A stretch of DNA of 49,336 nucleotides from Planctomycetota bacterium (GCA_029259935.1 JAJDEH010000072.1:1-49336); one strand, 5' to 3'; counted from the stretch's first letter, positions 24,461 to 33,463 are shown. Program-made: numbers and translations. Notes: generated from the letters alone by a model not told the origin.

Positions 24461-26332
24461 ATGCGTTTGAACAAAAGCTCGTTCGCCCTCTTCCAACAAC
24501 AAATGGTGCATCGGATGGTACACAGTCCAGCGTTGGGCAGCCTGTTGTTGGTGCTTGCATTAGGCGGTGTTGCCACGGCGTGGCAGCCGCGAGCGACACC
24601 CGCGCCTAGCCGCACAGGCACCCAGCCAACCACTTCGACGCAGCGCGATGACATTCGCTTGCCAAGCTTTCAGGACGTGACACCCAGCCAGACTTCCGTA
24701 ATGGAAGTCAAGAAACTATTGGGAGAACCCGCGCAGCAGTCGGTCGAAGGCGAGGAAACGATTCTCACCTACGACATCCAGCCATTTTCCAAGGTCGACA
24801 TTATTGCCAAAGCGGGAACCGTCACCTCGATCGTGGTGCACCTGGACAAGCCATCGCCGGTTGACGAAATTAGCCGCCAACTCGAAATTAGCGACCTCGT
24901 TTCAGCGCCGATTCCTGAGCAATCGGGCAATCTTCTGGGACGTGTCTACCCGGAACGGGGGATCTTGTTTGGATTTGCCGAAGGCAAGACAACCCACGTC
25001 GCGCAAATCATCTTGGAGCCGATCCAGGCCGAGCCCTTCATCCTGCGCGCCGAGTATGACACCAAAAACCGGTTGCAGCAGAACATCTCCGACTTGCAAT
25101 ACGCCGCCCAACTGGAACCCCGCAACCCACACATTCAATGGCTGTTGGCCGAACGGTTCTTGAAAACAGGCAAGCTGGAACTGGCGCAAAAGCACATCGA
25201 TGCGGCGGAAAGCGTCAACAGTCGGTCTGCCGCCTATCGTCTAACCAGGGCAAAAATACTCGCCCGAACCCATCGGCACCAGGACGCGATCGCCGCCACG
25301 GAAAGCGCGCTGCGGATTGCCAACGCGCCGGAGCATTTCCGAGCCCGTGCTGAATGCCAGTTGGGCGACTTGTTGGCGTCGGGGCCGAAACCGGATTTCA
25401 AGGCGGCCATGGAAAAGCACCTGCTGGCAATTCGGCTGGCCGTTCCCTTGGCCAACGAAGACCGATTCGTCGTCCGCCGCGCCGCGAAACGTGTCCTATT
25501 GGATGCGCACCTTGGCGCGGCTAGAAACGTTGCGTTGGGCAGTTGGCGTCGCAAGAAAGAGGTCGTTCCGAAATGGCTCGAAACGGCGGAAGTCATTGCC
25601 AACGAGCTAATAGAAAATGAAAGCGGCGACCTAACGTTGCGGCTGAAAGTTCAACGTCAAGCACTCACCTTGCTGGCTCACGTCACCAGCTTGGGCAGCC
25701 CCAAAGTGATCGCGGAAAGAGCCTTGAAAGATGCCGAATCTTTATTGGCCGACGGTGCTGATCCGTTGTTCGCTATCTACGTTCGACGTGTGGTAAGTGA
25801 AGCGATGTTGAGCGCGTCGATCATCGAGCACAATCGCAAGCTGCCGGTGGAAGCGTCGGAGTGGGCGAACCGGGCACTGAGCTTTTTGGATGCGTCCAAA
25901 AAAGATGCCGGATCAAGCGACAAGCCTGACTACCTCGCGGGCCGTGTCTACTTCATGTTGGGTGCGATTCACGCCACGCATCATGGCAATCACACCGAGG
26001 CGGTTTCCTGGTATGAGAAGTCACGGCAGCATCTCGAGAGAGCAACCGTGCCAGCCTTGGATCGGGCCATTCACGGCGACCGCTTCGTGGCGATGGGTGT
26101 TTCTTATTGGTTTGTTGACTCACGGGAAAAAGCCCTGGATCTGACCAAGCAAGGCACCGAACTCGTGAAAAAGGCCGTGGAGGACGGCGTCGCGCCGAAA
26201 AAGGCACTCGGAACGGCCTATGGCAACCTGGCCAGTATGCATCGGCAAATGGGCAACACGACGGAAGCCGACCGTCTGGCCACCTTGTCATCTCAATTCA
26301 AGGCAGCAGACGAAGCGCCCAGCCGACGGTAG
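24461..26332 (+). CDS. TPR protein with BamE/SmpA-like N-terminal segment
   Basis: A 623-residue protein. The ATG at 24461 has AGGAG eight bases upstream; a GTG at 24398 in frame has no such site. An internal signal-anchor-like helix (SLLLVLALGGVATAW) starts near residue 28. Residues about 75-110 (SVMEVKKLLGEPAQQSVEGE) resemble the SmpA/OmlA fold. From about residue 190 there are TPR-type helical repeats (NPHIQWLLAERFLKTGKLEL, and later AYGNLASMHRQMGNTTEADR). Probably exported or membrane-anchored, acting as a protein-protein scaffold. Function unknown. Confidence 0.8.
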   Translation: MRLNKSSFALFQQQMVHRMVHSPALGSLLLVLALGGVATAWQPRATPAPSRTGTQPTTSTQRDDIRLPSFQDVTPSQTSVMEVKKLLGEPAQQSVEGEETILTYDIQPFSKVDIIAKAGTVTSIVVHLDKPSPVDEISRQLEISDLVSAPIPEQSGNLLGRVYPERGILFGFAEGKTTHVAQIILEPIQAEPFILRAEYDTKNRLQQNISDLQYAAQLEPRNPHIQWLLAERFLKTGKLELAQKHIDAAESVNSRSAAYRLTRAKILARTHRHQDAIAATESALRIANAPEHFRARAECQLGDLLASGPKPDFKAAMEKHLLAIRLAVPLANEDRFVVRRAAKRVLLDAHLGAARNVALGSWRRKKEVVPKWLETAEVIANELIENESGDLTLRLKVQRQALTLLAHVTSLGSPKVIAERALKDAESLLADGADPLFAIYVRRVVSEAMLSASIIEHNRKLPVEASEWANRALSFLDASKKDAGSSDKPDYLAGRVYFMLGAIHATHHGNHTEAVSWYEKSRQHLERATVPALDRAIHGDRFVAMGVSYWFVDSREKALDLTKQGTELVKKAVEDGVAPKKALGTAYGNLASMHRQMGNTTEADRLATLSSQFKAADEAPSRR

Positions 26333-26362
26333 AATGGGACGCGGTCTAACCGCCCCCATTGA

Positions 26363-26872
26363 ATGCCCGTCGAAACGGCAAGGCACCACGTGTTTGCGAA
26401 ACTCTTTCTGCTGTTCGTTCTGGTCCCGCTAATCGAGCTGGGACTGCTGTTGCTCATGAGTGCATACGCCGGGGGCCCGTTCTTGACATGGGGCTTGGTC
26501 ATTGCAAGCGGCCTGCTGGGGGCATGGCTGGCGAAGCAACAAGGCGTCAAAACATTCCGGCGGATTCAAGAAGAACTGGCCGCGGGTCAGATGCCAACCG
26601 ACTCCATGCTGGATGGAATGCTCATTCTGCTGGCTGGCACGCTGCTGCTGACACCCGGGCTGCTGACCGACTTTGTTGGATTGACGATTCTTATCCCGCC
26701 GCTACGGTTTCTCTACCGGCGACGCATTACCACGTGGTTCAAAAAGCGATTCAAAATAAAATCGTTTTACGGCGGCGAAGTGGTGGCCGAATCGGGTGCC
26801 GCCGAACCGGGCGTGGTCGATTCATTTGTCGTGAATGATTCGGAGAAGATTACAGACGAAGAAGAAAAGTGA
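26363..26872 (+). CDS. fxsA: FxsA family membrane protein
   Basis: A 169-residue protein with the FxsA pattern: LFLLFVLVPLIELGLLLLM at the N terminus, GLLGAWLAKQQGVKTFRRIQ, GMLILLAGTLLLTPGLLTDF, and RFLYRRRI. Four hydrophobic helices are followed by an acidic cytoplasmic tail. FxsA in E. coli is linked to exclusion of phage T7; the normal role is unclear. The gene lies 30 bases after the TPR gene. Confidence 0.92.
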   Translation: MPVETARHHVFAKLFLLFVLVPLIELGLLLLMSAYAGGPFLTWGLVIASGLLGAWLAKQQGVKTFRRIQEELAAGQMPTDSMLDGMLILLAGTLLLTPGLLTDFVGLTILIPPLRFLYRRRITTWFKKRFKIKSFYGGEVVAESGAAEPGVVDSFVVNDSEKITDEEEK

Positions 26873-26894
26873 ATAGCGAAAGGCAGGCCCGCAC

Positions 26895-27905
26895 GTGAAA
26901 ACATCATGGTTCGCAATCGTTGTCGTGGCGTTGCTCGGCGCGAGTACTTGTTCGGCGCAATCAAAGTCCGCAGATGCCAAAACTTCGAAGATTGAATACG
27001 CCATCGTGATTCACGGCGGCGCGGGCCGGGCACCACGAAGCGACGAATGGCGGACCAATCAAACGAAGGTGCTTCAGCAGGCTTTAGACAAGGGCGTCCG
27101 CATGCTCAAGGACCGGGCCACCGGCTTGGACACTGTTGAGACGGTGATCCGCGTGTTGGAGGATTCCGAGTACTTTAACGCGGGAAAAGGAGCGGTCTTC
27201 AATGCCACCGGGAATCACGAACTCGATGCGTCGATCATGGACGGCCGCACGCGGGCCGGCGGAGCGGTCGGTGGAGTGCGCACGGTTCGCAATCCGATTT
27301 CGCTCGCACGTCTAGTAATGACCGAGACGCGGCATGTTTTGCTAGTCACCGACGGAGCCGAGCGGTTCGCGGACGAGGTCAAGGATAACCAGCAAATCTC
27401 GCGTGTGTCCAACGAGCATTTCTCCACAAAGTACCGCCGTGAGCAGCTCGAAAGAGTTCAAGCAGCGGACAAGCAGAAATCCAGAAGGGACGATACGCGA
27501 ATGGGAACCGTCGGCTGCGTTGTACTCGATCGACACGGCAATTTGGCTGCCGGAACATCAACCGGCGGACTGACCAACAAGAAGTTTGGCCGCATTGGCG
27601 ATTCGCCGATTCTTACCGCGGGCACGTTTGCTGACAACGATACCTGCGCGGTTTCCTGTACGGGCATCGGTGAAGACTACATTCGTGGCGCGGTCGCTTT
27701 CGATGTTTCCGCACGAATGGCCTACCGCGGTGATTCGCTGGACGCCGCCGTCCGTTCGATTCTGACTGATTCGACGCACAAAGTACGGGGCGGTATCATC
27801 GCCGTCAGCCACGATGGCCGGATCACGATGCAGTTCAATACTCAAGGCATGGCCCGCGCGGCGGCCGACTCGTCGGGCCGCAACGAAGTGCATGTTGCGA
27901 AGTAG
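26895..27905 (+). CDS. Secreted isoaspartyl peptidase / L-asparaginase (Ntn hydrolase)
   Basis: A 336-residue protein with a signal peptide ([19 protein letters not shown]) and an Ntn-hydrolase precursor: [35 protein letters not shown], and the self-cleavage site RMGTVGCVV, making T205 the new N-terminal nucleophile. [17 protein letters not shown] is the substrate loop. Family members cleave isoaspartyl dipeptides and asparagine. The GTG at 26895 is the start. It follows fxsA by 22 bases. Confidence 0.93.
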   Translation: MKTSWFAIVVVALLGASTCSAQSKSADAKTSKIEYAIVIHGGAGRAPRSDEWRTNQTKVLQQALDKGVRMLKDRATGLDTVETVIRVLEDSEYFNAGKGAVFNATGNHELDASIMDGRTRAGGAVGGVRTVRNPISLARLVMTETRHVLLVTDGAERFADEVKDNQQISRVSNEHFSTKYRREQLERVQAADKQKSRRDDTRMGTVGCVVLDRHGNLAAGTSTGGLTNKKFGRIGDSPILTAGTFADNDTCAVSCTGIGEDYIRGAVAFDVSARMAYRGDSLDAAVRSILTDSTHKVRGGIIAVSHDGRITMQFNTQGMARAAADSSGRNEVHVAK

Positions 27906-27966
27906 AAGACTTCGATCTAGGCTGTTCTCCGTGCTGTTGCCGCTTCGTTTAATCTAGGAGACACCC

Positions 27967-29730
27967 ATGTCGCTGGCTCATTCAACCACTGTCACCGCGG
28001 CCGCCTTCCTCGTGTTGTTGTCCGGTAACATCATCACGGCCCCGGCCGCCGAGCGAGTCCTGGACACGTTTGAAACTCGGCAACTATCAGACAAATATTT
28101 TTCCGAAGGTGCCAACGCGGGCGACTTCAACAACGACGGCCAGGGCGACGTCGTCTGCGGGCCGTATTGGTATGCCGGTCCGGATTTTTCCAAAAAGCAC
28201 GAAATCTACAAGCCGGTGCCGCAAGACCGCGAGAGATATGCCAACAATTTCTTTTCCTGGGCCTACGACTTTAACGGCGATGGCTGGCGGGATGTGTTTG
28301 TGGTCGGTTTTCCCGGCACGCCGGCCTTTGTGTACGAAAATCCGACGCCCAAGGGATTCGATCATCATTGGAAAAAGCATCAAGTGTTCGATTGGGTATC
28401 CAACGAGTCCCCGCAGTTCATGAATCTCGTTGGCGACAAGCGGCCCGAACTGATCTGCACGCGCGACGGCTTCTTCGGCTTTGCCACGGTGAACTGGGAG
28501 CGGCCATTCGAAGCCTGGAAGTTCCATCCCATCTCCGAACAAATTGCCTCCAAACGTTTTGGCCACGGACTAGGCGTCGGCGATTTGAATGGAGACGGGC
28601 GGGCGGATGTGATCTTTTCGAAAGGCTGGCTCGAACAACCGAAAAGCGATCCTGACGCTGGCCGCTGGATGCTACACGAGACGCCGTTCACCAATTCATA
28701 CGGCGGCGCGGACATGCTGGCTTACGATGTCGACGGCGATGGCGACAACGACGTCATCACCAGCCACGCGGCTCATGACTTTGGCCTGGCGTGGTACGAG
28801 CAACTAAAAGGCGAAGACGGCGTCTCATTCAAGCACCATCTGATCATGGGTGACCGCCCCGAACTCAACCGATACGGGGTCGTTTTTAGCGAACTGCATT
28901 CGGTGAACCTGGTCGACATGGACGGCGACGGCCTGAAGGACATCGTCACCGGCAAGACGTATTGGTCGCATCATCGACAGAGCCCCATGTGGGACGCGGG
29001 GGCCGTTGTCTATTGGTTTCGGCTGGTGAGAACGGACAAAGGAGTCGATTGGCTGCCTTACAAAGCGGGCGAAAAATCCGGCATCGGGCGACAGCTAAGC
29101 ATCCAAGATGTTAACAACGACAAGCTACCTGACATTGTTATTGGGGGCATGAAGGGTGCCTTCGTGTTGCTCCATCAACGCGAAAAGGTCGACCTCGAAG
29201 AATGGAAGAAGGCTCAGCCGACACCGTTTCAGGGGCGGGCAAAGCGATCCGATCGCGGAGAGGCGTCCGCCATTGACGAATCGACCGGACGTGTTGCCGG
29301 AGCGATCGAAGGTGAATCGATGAAGGTCGTCAGCGTCGACGCCGGCAAAACGAGCGCGCAGAACATGTCCGGTTTCAGCAAGGATCGCTGGAGTGGCAAC
29401 AAGCAACTGTTTTGGACCGGGGCCAAGCCGCGTGCTCGGCTGAAACTTGAGTTCGAGTTAGATGAAGGCGGTCAGTTCGATGTGGTCACGGCCCTCACGA
29501 CGGCGCGCGACTACGGCATCATCAATCTGCTGCTGGACAACACGGCGCTGGGATCACCGGTCGATCTGTACGATTATCCCGACGTCCGCACAACCGGCCG
29601 GTTGCAACTCGGCACGCGGAAGCTCACGTCCGGCAAGCATGAGCTGACTCTGGAATTGATCGGAGCCAACGATTCGGCCAAGAAGGCGTATATGGTCGGC
29701 CTGGATTACTTGCTGCTGATTCCAAAATGA
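27967..29730 (+). CDS. Secreted FG-GAP/VCBS-repeat protein
   Basis: A 587-residue exported protein with at least six calcium-binding FG-GAP-type repeats: DFNNDGQGDVV, DFNGDGWRDVF, DLNGDGRADVI, DVDGDGDNDVI, DMDGDGLKDIV and DVNNDKLPDIV, indicating a beta-propeller. The C-terminal 150 residues (SGNKQLFWTGAKPRARLKLE, HELTLELIGAND) look like a carbohydrate-binding beta-sandwich. AGGAG lies six bases before the ATG. Common in planctomycetes; substrate unknown. Confidence 0.9.
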   Translation: MSLAHSTTVTAAAFLVLLSGNIITAPAAERVLDTFETRQLSDKYFSEGANAGDFNNDGQGDVVCGPYWYAGPDFSKKHEIYKPVPQDRERYANNFFSWAYDFNGDGWRDVFVVGFPGTPAFVYENPTPKGFDHHWKKHQVFDWVSNESPQFMNLVGDKRPELICTRDGFFGFATVNWERPFEAWKFHPISEQIASKRFGHGLGVGDLNGDGRADVIFSKGWLEQPKSDPDAGRWMLHETPFTNSYGGADMLAYDVDGDGDNDVITSHAAHDFGLAWYEQLKGEDGVSFKHHLIMGDRPELNRYGVVFSELHSVNLVDMDGDGLKDIVTGKTYWSHHRQSPMWDAGAVVYWFRLVRTDKGVDWLPYKAGEKSGIGRQLSIQDVNNDKLPDIVIGGMKGAFVLLHQREKVDLEEWKKAQPTPFQGRAKRSDRGEASAIDESTGRVAGAIEGESMKVVSVDAGKTSAQNMSGFSKDRWSGNKQLFWTGAKPRARLKLEFELDEGGQFDVVTALTTARDYGIINLLLDNTALGSPVDLYDYPDVRTTGRLQLGTRKLTSGKHELTLELIGANDSAKKAYMVGLDYLLLIPK

Positions 29731-29761
29731 CAGTATGTAATATGTAAATGTAAGGGAAAAA

Positions 29762-29814
29762 TTGTGGTGCGGGCGTCCCGCCTGCCCATTGCAGCCGAGA
29801 CGGCTGCACCACAA
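29762..29814. repeat. Dispersed GC-rich repeat (TTGTGGTGC family), short copy
   Basis: TTGTGGTGCGGGCGTCCCGC ... GCACCACAA with inverted ends, nearly identical to the start of the block at 21088. Confidence 0.85.
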
Positions 29815-29936
29815 CCTGGGGAGGAAGTGGCGCACGACTTTCATGCGCATAAGTGACTTTTGGCTTGCCGCGGATTATGCTGTTCGTTGTGTGAAATTGA
29901 TTCCTCCACAACATTCTTTGGCTCAAGGATTTTGAC

Positions 29937-31007
29937 ATGCGCTGCCTCGTTCCATGTATTGCCGTACTGCTTTTTTCCGTTGCCGCAATTTCCTCAACCG
30001 CCGCGGAAGTTCCCGTGCCAACGGGCAAGAAGATCGTCCCCACTGGTGCGAAGTTGGAACTGTTGTTCACGCGCAGCGCCGACATCTCGGGCGGGTTGAC
30101 CGAAGGCCCCACGGTCGCTCCCGACGGCAGCATCTATTTCTCGGACATCCCCATGGGCAAAGACCACGGCATGATCCAGCGATTTGATCCGAAGACCAAA
30201 AAGACGACCGTCTTCGCCGACGACAGCCGAAAGTCGAACGGGATGATCTTCAATTCCGAAGGATTCTTGCTAACCTGTGAAGGAGCCGACGGCGGCGGAC
30301 GCTGTTACGGAAAGTGGAACGTCAAGACGAAAGAGCACACCGTTATCGCCGACAACTACAAGGGAAAACGGTTCAACGCACCCAATGACATTTGTCTGGA
30401 TAGCCACGGCCGCCTTTATGTCAGCGATCCGCGATACGTCGGTGACGAACCGCGCGAGTTGGAGCATCGGGCCGTTTACCGCATCGACAAAAAAGGCACT
30501 GTCGTCGAAGTCACGCACAATATCAAAAAGCCCAACGGGATCGCCATCAGCCCCAACGGCAAATGGCTGTACGTGGCCGAACATGACAACGGCACCGACA
30601 AGATCGACGCGACCAAGGAACCGCCGGCCCAAGGCGACATGAAGATCTACGCCTTTCCGTTGGGCAAAGACGGTTTGGTCAGTGGCGAGCGAAAAACGTT
30701 TGTCGACTTTGGTGCCGAAAAGGGCTGCGACGGCATGTGCGTCGACGTGAAGGGAAACGTCTATCTGACCATTCGCACGCCTAGCCGTCCGGGCGTGTTG
30801 GTGGTCAACAAAAAGGGCAAGGAAGTCGCCTTCATTCCCACCGGACCGCCGAACCAAAAGACCAGCGTCGACAACCCGCCCGTCGGCCTGCCGAGCAACG
30901 TCGAATTCGGAATCGGCGACGAAAAGAGCGTTCTATACGTTACCGTGGACGTCAGCCTGTACCGAATTCCACTGAAGGTGGAAGGCTATCACCCGCAGTA
31001 CGAGTAA
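29937..31007 (+). CDS. Secreted SMP-30/gluconolactonase-like protein
   Basis: A 356-residue protein with a signal peptide (LVPCIAVLLFSVAAISSTAA) and an SMP-30/LRE beta-propeller: LTEGPTVAPDGSIYFSDIPM, RFNAPNDICLDSHGRLYVSD, KPNGIAISPNGKWLYVAEH, and GCDGMCVDVKGNVYLT. These residues supply the divalent metal site (E, N, D). Family members hydrolyse sugar lactones. Single gene after the repeat. Confidence 0.92.
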   Translation: MRCLVPCIAVLLFSVAAISSTAAEVPVPTGKKIVPTGAKLELLFTRSADISGGLTEGPTVAPDGSIYFSDIPMGKDHGMIQRFDPKTKKTTVFADDSRKSNGMIFNSEGFLLTCEGADGGGRCYGKWNVKTKEHTVIADNYKGKRFNAPNDICLDSHGRLYVSDPRYVGDEPRELEHRAVYRIDKKGTVVEVTHNIKKPNGIAISPNGKWLYVAEHDNGTDKIDATKEPPAQGDMKIYAFPLGKDGLVSGERKTFVDFGAEKGCDGMCVDVKGNVYLTIRTPSRPGVLVVNKKGKEVAFIPTGPPNQKTSVDNPPVGLPSNVEFGIGDEKSVLYVTVDVSLYRIPLKVEGYHPQYE

Positions 31008-31100
31008 TTCCTTCCCTCGTAGGTTTCCTACCCTTTGTTCTGGGAGATCTAGAGGGGGCATATCCGCTCAGTTAATGACAACACGCGGAAAATAAGATAC

Positions 31101-31757
31101 ATGTCGTACGTTGACGACCAACCGGTGACGGGAACGTTGGGCGAACTTGTCGCCCGGCTCGGTGGAGTACCGCTCGATCGAATTCGGTCCGAGCCGCCGC
31201 TTGGCACGGCGACCGAACAGGACGTAGTCGACGCCGAAGCCATCGACAACCGGCTCTGCGAACTTGTGGACGGCGTGTTGGTGGAAAAGGCCATGGGCTA
31301 TATCGAGTCAATTCTGGCGGGCGCGTTGATGACTTTTCTTCGTGCCCATGTGATTCCCCGTAACCTCGGCGTAATTTCCGGACCGGACGGCATGATGCGG
31401 CTGTTTCCTGGCCTAGTGCGAATCCCGGATGTCGCCTACGCCTCCTGGGACCGCTTTCCCGACCGGCAGCTGCCGCGCGACCCGGTTCCCGACTTGTATC
31501 CGGATCTTGCAGTCGAAATCATAAGCCGAACGAATACGCCGGCTGAGATGCAGCGAAAACGCCGTGAGTATTTTAAGGCGGGAGTCCAATTGGTTTGGAT
31601 CGTTCAACCAGAGCAGCGAGTTGTCACGGTCTTCACTTCCGCGGATGACTCGACGGACCTTGATGTTACCCAAGCACTAGACGGCGGCGACGTGTTACCG
31701 GGATTGCGAATTTCGGTCGCGGAGTTGTTCTCGGAACTGGACCGCAAAGGCGACTGA
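31101..31757 (+). CDS. Uma2 family (DUF820) putative restriction endonuclease-like protein
   Basis: A 218-residue protein with the Uma2/DUF820 nuclease-like core: NRLCELVDGVLVEKAMGYIE, RIPDVAYASWDRFPD, PDLAVEIISRTNTPAEMQRK, and YFKAGVQLVWIVQPEQR. The D/E-x-K type residues of the PD-(D/E)xK fold are retained. The family is abundant in planctomycetes and cyanobacteria; function is unknown. The ATG at 31101 is the start. It is not in an obvious operon. Confidence 0.92.
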   Translation: MSYVDDQPVTGTLGELVARLGGVPLDRIRSEPPLGTATEQDVVDAEAIDNRLCELVDGVLVEKAMGYIESILAGALMTFLRAHVIPRNLGVISGPDGMMRLFPGLVRIPDVAYASWDRFPDRQLPRDPVPDLYPDLAVEIISRTNTPAEMQRKRREYFKAGVQLVWIVQPEQRVVTVFTSADDSTDLDVTQALDGGDVLPGLRISVAELFSELDRKGD

Positions 31758-31766
31758 CCCAAGATT

Positions 31767-31792
31767 AAAAAAAGCGGCGAGTGATCGCCGCT
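31767..31792 (-). terminator. Rho-independent terminator of the tRNA transcript
   Basis: On the minus strand AGCGGCGA, loop TCAC, TCGCCGCT followed by a run of seven T. It closes the tRNA cluster about 230 bases after tRNA-Leu. The intervening 31807-32022 frame is open but lacks a usable start. Confidence 0.85.
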
Positions 31793-32022
31793 GCGAAGAA
31801 ATCGAATTAACGAGCCTGCGGAAATTGGCCTTTTAGCTTGAGCCGCCCGCGCTGCAATTGCTCGAACTCGTGTTGAAGCTGCTGCGTGCCGGAGGGCGAG
31901 GCGAGTTGGAAGTTGCGGTCGTATTCGACCGTGTAGGTGTTTTTTTCTTCGCCCGTGGCACCTGCGGGCGCGTCGATACCGGGATCCCAAGGACCAGGTC
32001 TAAGAAGAGTGAACTCTTCTAG

Positions 32023-32097
32023 TAGCACGGGAGGGAGTCGAACCCACATCCACCAAGTTTTGAGCTTGGTCGCTCTGCCGAGTTGGCGCACCGTGCC
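32023..32097 (-). tRNA. tRNA with CAA anticodon (Leu), class-I shape
   Basis: Acceptor GGCACGG/CCGTGCT, anticodon arm CCAAG-CTCAAAA-CTTGG with U33 and anticodon CAA, T-loop TTCGACT, A73. The variable loop is only about five bases, whereas bacterial leucine tRNAs carry a long variable arm. The T stem has one U-U mismatch. Confidence 0.75.
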
Positions 32098-32171
32098 ATG
32101 AAAAAGCGGCGTCCCCGAAGCGAGAACGTTCATGAGTGTGTCAGCCGCTTTTGGGCCGACCCGACTTGAAG

Positions 32172-32244
32172 TAGTCCTGGAGGGACTCGAACCCCCGATC
32201 CGCTCTTTGTAAGAGAGCCGCCTTCGCCGCTGGGCCACAGGACT
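32172..32244 (-). tRNA. tRNA-Val(TAC)
   Basis: Acceptor AGTCCTG/CAGGACT, anticodon arm GCTCT-CTTACAA-AGAGC, T-loop TTCGAGT, A73; CCA not encoded. Confidence 0.9.
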
Positions 32245-32278
32245 AGGTCGTATCAAGGGCCGATCCCTTGAACGTCAG

Positions 32279-32362
32279 CGGAAGGAGAGGGAGTCGAACC
32301 CTCAAGGCTTGTCGCTCGACCGCTTTCGAAGCGGCTGCCATCACCCGTTGGCTTGCCCTTCC
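32279..32362 (-). tRNA. tRNA-Ser(CGA)
   Basis: Acceptor GGAAGGG/TCCTTCC, anticodon loop TTCGAAA, long variable arm (class II), T-loop TTCGACT, G73 as expected for serine. Confidence 0.92.
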
Positions 32363-32379
32363 GTATCATCTTTTCAAAG

Positions 32380-32451
32380 CTCCGGTGGAAGGAATCGAAC
32401 CTTCACTCGTCGGCTTAACAGGCCGCCGCCTTACCGTTTGGCCACACCGGA
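32380..32451 (-). tRNA. tRNA-Asn(GTT)
   Basis: Acceptor TCCGGTG/CACCGGA, anticodon loop CTGTTAA, T-loop TTCGATT, G73. Confidence 0.92.
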
Positions 32452-32457
32452 TCACGT

Positions 32458-32553
32458 CGTCGTGAGTTACGCATCCATTTTCGTCGTGAGTTACGCATCC
32501 ATTTTCGTCGTGAGTTACGCATCCATTTTCGTCGTGAGTTACGCATCCATTTT
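32458..32553. repeat. 24-base tandem repeat, four copies
   Basis: Four head-to-tail copies of a unit starting CGTCGTGAGTTACGCATCCA and ending TTTT, with no variation seen, in the spacer between the Asn and Thr tRNA genes. No spacers between units, so not CRISPR. Confidence 0.97.
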
Positions 32554-32565
32554 CAAACACGCGAG

Positions 32566-32636
32566 AGCACCGGGTGGGAATCGAACCCACGTCGCCGCGT
32601 TACGAGGGCGGTATCTTGCCGCTAGACGACCAGTGC
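32566..32636 (-). tRNA. tRNA-Thr(CGT)
   Basis: Acceptor GCACTGG/CCGGTGC, anticodon loop CTCGTAA, T-loop TTCGATT. One C-C mismatch closes the anticodon stem. Confidence 0.88.
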
Positions 32637-32692
32637 TTGTTATTCGCGGGACCAACTGCGAGCCGGCACTTCGGCCCGGCTGGTCCTAACAG

Positions 32693-32767
32693 TCAGAACG
32701 GCAGGATTTGAACCTGCGATCTCCTGGCCCCCGACCAGGCGCGATGACCAGGCTTCGCTACGTTCTG
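32693..32767 (-). tRNA. tRNA-Pro(GGG)
   Basis: Acceptor CAGAACG/CGTTCTG, anticodon arm CCTGG-TCGGGGG-CCAGG, T-loop TTCAAAT, A73. Position 33 reads C instead of the near-universal U. Confidence 0.88.
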
Positions 32768-32782
32768 ATTAGTTAAATAAAG

Positions 32783-32855
32783 TACCCCGTAGGGGAATCG
32801 AACCCCTATCCACGGATTGAAAGCCCGCGATCCTGAACCGTTAGACGAACGGGGC
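32783..32855 (-). tRNA. tRNA-Glu(TTC)
   Basis: Acceptor GCCCCGT/ACGGGGT (G1-U72 wobble), anticodon loop CTTTCAA, T-loop TTCGATT, A73. Confidence 0.92.
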
Positions 32856-32873
32856 AGCTTTGTGTTATTCGCA

Positions 32874-32919
32874 CCATGTTGTGACGCTGTGCCATGTTGT
32901 GACGCCGTGCCGTGTTGTG
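32874..32919. repeat. 18-base tandem repeat, about 2.5 copies
   Basis: CCATGTTGTGACGCTGTG at 32874, a one-base variant at 32892, and a partial third copy from 32910, in the spacer between the Phe and Glu tRNA genes. Confidence 0.9.
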
Positions 32920-32926
32920 CGCGAAG

Positions 32927-32998
32927 TGGGCCGGGAGGCGCTCGAATCCTCGTCTCCGGTTCTTCAGACCGACGCTATGCCGTCTCAGCTACCAGCCC
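32927..32998 (-). tRNA. tRNA-Phe(GAA)
   Basis: Acceptor GGGCTGG/CCGGCCC, anticodon arm TCGGT-CTGAAGA-ACCGG, T-loop TTCGAGC, A73. Positions 53 and 61 read A and G instead of the nearly invariant G-C pair. Confidence 0.9.
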
Positions 32999-33037
32999 AT
33001 GCTGTTACAAAAATTGTGTTGATTCGGAAGTTGCACG

Positions 33038-33073
33038 AAAAAAGGCCCGATGCCGCCATGACACCGAGCCTTT
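33038..33073 (-). terminator. Rho-independent terminator with no assigned upstream gene
   Basis: On the minus strand AAAGGCTCGGT, 11-base loop, ATCGGGCCTTT (11 pairs with two wobbles), then TTTTTTC. It points at transcription entering from 33074-33463, where I recognise no gene. Confidence 0.75.
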
Positions 33074-33463
33074 CCAAGGCATTCTTCTGGGTGTCACCAT
33101 TGCAGGCGATTAGACGGGGGCAAATTAGTTACTTGCGAGGCAAATCCCGTCATGCGAAATTGTTCCGATTTGAGTTGCAGGTCAATCATTGGTCTATTCC
33201 GGCTGTAGTTTTGCTGGCAGGTACCGCCCGCTCGCGTGTTGTTTCCCGTCTTCCGTACAGAGATAGACGCGACTTGCCCCGGATGGTTCGCACGATAACT
33301 CGGCAAAAATCTATGGCGACCCTGCACGAGATGGTCGTGAGGTTCGAACAGAAATCCTCCAGCCGCTGGCTGGGAAACGAGAATTCAGTCAATGGGAACT
33401 TTCTGCCTGATTGCGACGTCTCAGACACAAGGCGGTGGAATTTCGAACATCTGGGAGAATGGC
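33074..33463. other. Gene-poor spacer, possibly encoding an unrecognised minus-strand RNA
   Basis: About 390 bases with only weak, compositionally implausible reading frames on either strand. I looked for tmRNA, 6S, SRP RNA and RNase P signatures and saw none. The strong minus-strand terminator at its left end is the only sign of function. Confidence 0.35.

Noticed and set aside
11400..31757. Reassignment of TGA to Trp or Gly across the genome
   Set aside because: Many intact genes here end in TGA exactly at the expected family C terminus (11400, 23037, 26872, 29730, 31757), and TGA appears internally only at Sec-like positions.
32458..32553. CRISPR array
   Set aside because: The 24-base units are directly adjacent with no spacers and no cas genes are present.
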